The notes under the pieces were generated by a model that saw nothing but the letters and a program-made list of their open reading frames with translations, was not told where the DNA came from and did not search any database. From positions 62,001 through 126,000 of the forward strand of contig NZ_JAELUC010000002.1 of NCBI RefSeq assembly GCF_016429155.1: DNA of 64,000 nucleotides, in the 5' to 3' direction. Below, one piece after another: positions 61,731 through 64,000 of this stretch (positions are counted from its first letter, which is position 1; each line of letters starts with the position of its first letter). Both the position numbers and the translations under genes were made by a program. This stretch comes from Pedobacter sp. ASV12 (GTDB taxonomy: Bacteria > Bacteroidota > Bacteroidia > Sphingobacteriales > Sphingobacteriaceae).

Positions 61731-62168
61731 TTAGTTTTGTTCAGGTTCAAGATAACCTTTTAGTGCAGTGTATAAGAAATAGGTCCAGCCTTCCACAAAA
61801 TTTTTGCTGGCAAAATCAGGTCCGTTTTCGGCTAGGGTTTCCAAACCGGCGTGCGTAATTCGCAACAAGGTTTTTTCGCCTTGCTCAAAAAGCTCCCAAC
61901 TGACTACAGAGTTGCCAGGATAATTATCGTAACGCCAGCTATAGGCTATTTTTTGGCCTTCTTCTACTTCGGTTACTTCGCACAGGTGCAGGTATTGCGG
62001 GCCTTCTTCTGGTCCGCCCATAAAATCGAACTTAAAGCCAACTTTGGGTTGGAAGTCTTTAAGCTGGAAATACCAGTTTCTCATTTCGTTTACATCGGTA
62101 ATAGCCTGCCATACTCTTGCAATTGGTGCGGCAAAGGTTCTTTCTACAATAACGGGTTTGTTGCTCAT
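61731..62168 (-). CDS. SRPBCC/AHSA1-like protein, second gene of ArsR operon B
   Basis: A 145-residue START-like protein: VIVERTFAAPIARVWQAIT opens, MRNWYFQLKDFQPKVGFKFD follows, and FVEGWTYFLYTALKGYL ends. It is 24 bp after the ArsR stop. It belongs to the same group as the locus A protein at 41639. Confidence 0.88.
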   Translation of the reverse strand: MSNKPVIVERTFAAPIARVWQAITDVNEMRNWYFQLKDFQPKVGFKFDFMGGPEEGPQYLHLCEVTEVEEGQKIAYSWRYDNYPGNSVVSWELFEQGEKTLLRITHAGLETLAENGPDFASKNFVEGWTYFLYTALKGYLEPEQN

Positions 62169-62192
62169 GGTTGGTTTTGTTTAGGGTAAATA

Positions 62193-62501
62193 CTAGGGTT
62201 TTTGATTGAGGTGTTTTTCCAAGTCGTCCAACTTGTTGTTCCAGAACGTTTGGTAGCGGGCTATCCAATTGGCTACTTCTTGCAGCTTTTCGAATTTCAT
62301 TTCGCAAAACCTTTCGCGGCCATCCTGCCTGATGTTAAGCAGGCCGCATTCGTTCAATATTTTGATGTGCTGCGAAATGGCTGGCCTGCTCACCTCGAAA
62401 TGATCGGCAATGGCGTTTAGGTTTAACGATTGAAAAGCAATTAGGTTTATAATTTCTCTTCTTGTGGGGTCGGCAATGGCCTGAAAAACATCTCTTCTCA
62501 T
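62193..62501 (-). CDS. ArsR-family transcriptional repressor (locus B)
   Basis: A 102-residue winged-helix protein with the same opening as locus A ([15 protein letters not shown]), recognition helix region [18 protein letters not shown] and wing RQDGRERFCEMKF. It starts the three-gene operon. Two palindromes in its promoter suggest autorepression. No metal-binding Cys pattern is clear. Confidence 0.92.
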   Translation of the reverse strand: MRRDVFQAIADPTRREIINLIAFQSLNLNAIADHFEVSRPAISQHIKILNECGLLNIRQDGRERFCEMKFEKLQEVANWIARYQTFWNNKLDDLEKHLNQKP

Positions 62502-62506
62502 AATTA

Positions 62507-62554
62507 TGTAAGTGTTTGCTTACAAATATATGTGTAAGTATTTGCTTACGCAAA
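62507..62554 (-). promoter_or_regulatory. Autoregulated promoter of the ArsR operon, locus B
   Basis: Minus strand: TTTG at 62554-62551, 20-bp spacer, TATATTTG at 62530-62523. Proximal operator TGTAAG-N6-CTTACA at 62507-62524 overlaps the -7 box; distal operator GTAAG-N6-CTTAC at 62534-62549 lies in the spacer. Centres are 26 bp apart. Confidence 0.72.
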
Positions 62555-62592
62555 TTTATTTTAAGATAAGATGAAAGGCGGAAGGGGATTTG

Positions 62593-62628
62593 CAAAAAAA
62601 AAGCATCCTAGAGTGATCTAGAATGCTT
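62593..62628 (-). terminator. Intrinsic terminator of the tRNA-Cys/small-protein unit
   Basis: 12-bp stem AAGCATTCTAGA / TCTAGGATGCTT with one G-T pair, followed on the minus strand by a run of Ts. It is 26 bp after the stop of the 58-residue gene. Confidence 0.88.
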
Positions 62629-62653
62629 CAAATCTTTTTAAAAAGAAAACTGA

Positions 62654-62830
62654 CTAAGCTTTAGCTTCTAATTGAGCCAAGATAGCGTTGTTTTTAGCCA
62701 ATTGGTCTTTTGTAGATTGCTTAGAACGGCTTCCTAACTCTAAGTTAGTCGCTAACTTTAGGTTTTTCACCTCTAAACGAGAAACAGTTTTATTGTATCT
62801 GTCTTTTCTTTTTAATCTTGTTACTGCCAT
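62654..62830 (-). CDS. Small basic protein of 58 residues (possible ribosome-associated protein)
   Basis: A 58-residue Lys/Arg-rich protein: MAVTRLKRKDRYNKTVSRLE opens and LAKNNAILAQLEAKA ends. It is 38 bp after the tRNA-Cys on the same strand, with its own strong terminator. Size and charge fit a ribosomal or RNA-binding protein. A Bacteroidota-specific large-subunit protein called bL38 has been described; whether this gene encodes it is not something I can confirm. Confidence 0.82.
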   Translation of the reverse strand: MAVTRLKRKDRYNKTVSRLEVKNLKLATNLELGSRSKQSTKDQLAKNNAILAQLEAKA

Positions 62831-62868
62831 GGTAATGCGCTTTATTTCTTTTAATTATTTTAATCTTG

Positions 62869-62939
62869 AGGTCGAGAGCGGATTCGAACCGCTGTACAAG
62901 GTTTTGCAGACCTCTGCCTAGCCACTCGGCCACTCGACC
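62869..62939 (-). tRNA. tRNA-Cys (GCA)
   Basis: A 71-nt cloverleaf: perfect 7-bp acceptor stem GGTCGAG / CTCGACC, anticodon loop CTGCAAA with anticodon GCA, 5-bp T stem AGCGG / CCGCT around TTCGAAT and U as discriminator base, as expected for tRNA-Cys. CCA is not encoded. Confidence 0.96.
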
Positions 62940-62957
62940 CTTAAAAATTCAAGGTTG

Positions 62958-62988
62958 CAAAGTTAATAATTAAAAATTAGGGTTCAAA
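62958..62988 (-). promoter_or_regulatory. tRNA-Cys promoter
   Basis: Minus strand: TTTG at 62988-62985, 19-bp spacer, TAACTTTG at 62965-62958. A perfect consensus match; the -7 box ends 18 bases before the mature tRNA 5' end. Confidence 0.7.
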
Positions 62989-63049
62989 GCAAATTGAATT
63001 TAATTTTTTATTCTGTTGGTTAAAATCCAAAAGAAAGTTTGGCAGCTGT

Positions 63050-63790
63050 TTAGCCACGTTTGATTTCGGAGCAAAAAATAGCGGCGCTTACCGCTACATT
63101 TAGCGATTCTGCCTCGCCAATGCGCGGAATGGTAACCGGGATGGTTATTTTTTCCAACAATGCCTGGCTAATGCCATGCCCTTCGTTGCCCAATAAAATC
63201 AGCCCTTCGCTGCCCCAGCTGGTTTGGTAAATATTTTGTCCATCAAGCAGGGCGCCAAAAACCGGTAGCTTGGCGCTTGCCAAAAAAGGATCGAGCGGGG
63301 TATAGATTACGTTGACCCTGCACAGCGAGCCCATGGTCGACTGTACGGTTTTGGGGTTGTAGGCCTCAACGGTATTTTCAGAGCAGATCACGTTTTTGAT
63401 GCCGAACCAATCGGCGGTGCGAATAATGGTGCCGAAGTTTCCGGGATCCTGGATGTCGTCTAAAACCAGCGAAAACTGGCCTTTTAAAGAGGCCATATCA
63501 ACTTCCTGTTTGGCGGGCATATCAACCAGTGCCAAAACGCCCTGCGGATTTTGCAAGGTACTAATCTTCTCCAGTTCAGCGTTGTTTACCTCAAATAACT
63601 TTATATTTGCGAGATTTTTGGGCAATTGGGAAAAGTAGGCGGGCGTATAATAAATGCTGTGGATTTGGTAGCTTGAGTTTATGAATTCTGTGATAGATTT
63701 TATACCTTCAATCATAAAAATTCCGCTTTCTTTGCGGTACTTCTTCTGATGTAGCGATTTTATAAAACTGATTTGAGATTTTGAAAGCAT
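63050..63790 (-). CDS. TrmH/SpoU-family RNA methyltransferase
   Basis: A 246-residue SPOUT 2'-O-methyltransferase. The N-terminal substrate-binding domain begins MLSKSQISFIKSLHQKKYRK; the catalytic domain has LDDIQDPGNFGTIIRTADWF, LILLGNEGHGIS and IPRIGEAESLNVAVSAAIF, the three SPOUT motifs. It could act on 23S rRNA or tRNA; the target is not predictable. Its 5' end overlaps the start of the divergent TamL-like gene by 10 bp. Confidence 0.9.
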   Translation of the reverse strand: MLSKSQISFIKSLHQKKYRKESGIFMIEGIKSITEFINSSYQIHSIYYTPAYFSQLPKNLANIKLFEVNNAELEKISTLQNPQGVLALVDMPAKQEVDMASLKGQFSLVLDDIQDPGNFGTIIRTADWFGIKNVICSENTVEAYNPKTVQSTMGSLCRVNVIYTPLDPFLASAKLPVFGALLDGQNIYQTSWGSEGLILLGNEGHGISQALLEKITIPVTIPRIGEAESLNVAVSAAIFCSEIKRG

Positions 63791-64000
63791 ACAAATACAA
63801 CTCTAGACAACAGGTACAAATTACTGCAATATTACTATTTATTTTGGTGTTTGTGGCAGGATGCTCTTCAACAAAGTACATCGAAGACTATCAGTCGATC
63901 GTTAAAAAAGTTGAAATAGATAGTGTGGGCAAGGCTTTCGAAGAGCAGGCGTATAACTATGTGCAAAAAGACATCAGGCCTGCGGGCGGCTTGGGCATCA
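63781..64000 (+). CDS. TamL-like outer-membrane assembly lipoprotein, N-terminal part (3' end outside window)
   Basis: The frame starts with TTG at 63781 and stays open to the window edge, giving 73 residues. A basic region is followed by the lipoprotein signal ILLFILVFVAGCSSTKY and then YQSIVKKVEIDSVGKAFEE, resembling the first POTRA repeat of Bacteroidota TamL/BamA-like proteins. No ATG is available: an in-frame TGA lies four codons upstream. Its start overlaps the divergent methyltransferase start. Confidence 0.7.
   Translation, partial: MKAYKYNSRQQVQITAILLFILVFVAGCSSTKYIEDYQSIVKKVEIDSVGKAFEEQAYNYVQKDIRPAGGLGI

Overview
The window looks like chromosomal DNA of a soil or freshwater member of the Bacteroidota, most likely family Sphingobacteriaceae (Pedobacter-like). 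This is an inference from several signs: no Shine-Dalgarno sequences before start codons, promoters of the type TTTG-N19/20-TAnnTTTG, many short lipoproteins, a TonB-type barrel paired with a LytS/LytTR system, a type IX secretion Plug-family protein, MazG, AI-2E transporter and DUF1343 genes, and many copies of small VOC, SRPBCC, DinB and YdeI proteins. Gene density is high and strands alternate often. I see no prophage, insertion sequence, rRNA or CRISPR array. Both ends cut through genes.

Layout. 1-9 kb: end of an unknown membrane protein, fmt, a type IB topoisomerase, ketopantoate reductase, a NamZ-like muramidase (DUF1343), a LolC/FtsX-type permease, a YdeI-like protein, a nucleotide pyrophosphatase/phosphodiesterase and truA. 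9-17 kb: a DinB/SRPBCC/ThuA cluster, an S9 peptidase, then a five-gene operon with an ECF sigma factor, an anti-sigma-like/beta-barrel protein and three lipoproteins. 17-25 kb: a divergent DEAD-box protein, mazG, an AI-2E-type permease, mnmD and an M13 peptidase. 25-32 kb: a Zn/Cd-type P1B ATPase with a His-rich tail, an Uma2 protein, valS and two lipoproteins. 32.6-36.6 kb: two secreted Gfo/Idh/MocA oxidoreductases flanking a double DUF1080 protein, probably a 3-keto-glycoside pathway. 37-42.5 kb: holA, a large zinc metalloprotease and an ArsR/AHSA1 operon. 43-48 kb: an outer-membrane TonB-type barrel divergent from a LytS/LytTR two-component system, then an EVE protein. 48-55.7 kb: antiporter, thioesterase, alpha-amylase, unknown membrane protein, T9SS Plug-like protein and ABC-F ATPase. 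55.8-64 kb: an Rrf2 regulator and its probable target, a double-glycine leader peptide, pyrD, a run of small accessory proteins, a second ArsR/AHSA1 operon, a tRNA-Cys plus small basic protein unit, an SPOUT methyltransferase and the start of a TamL-like lipoprotein.

The strongest regulatory reading concerns the two ArsR/AHSA1 operons (42.1-42.5 kb and 61.3-62.55 kb). Their promoters match base for base in layout: the same spacing of -33 and -7 elements, and two operators whose centres lie 26 bp apart. The operator sequences themselves differ, as do the recognition helices. The Rrf2 gene and its neighbour share TGTAA-N9-TTACA. The most interesting small gene is a 77-residue four-cysteine peptide with a GG-type leader (57095-57328), with no maturation genes nearby. 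Start codons were often moved downstream from the longest reading frame, using signal peptides, conserved N-termini or promoter positions; alternatives are given in the entries.
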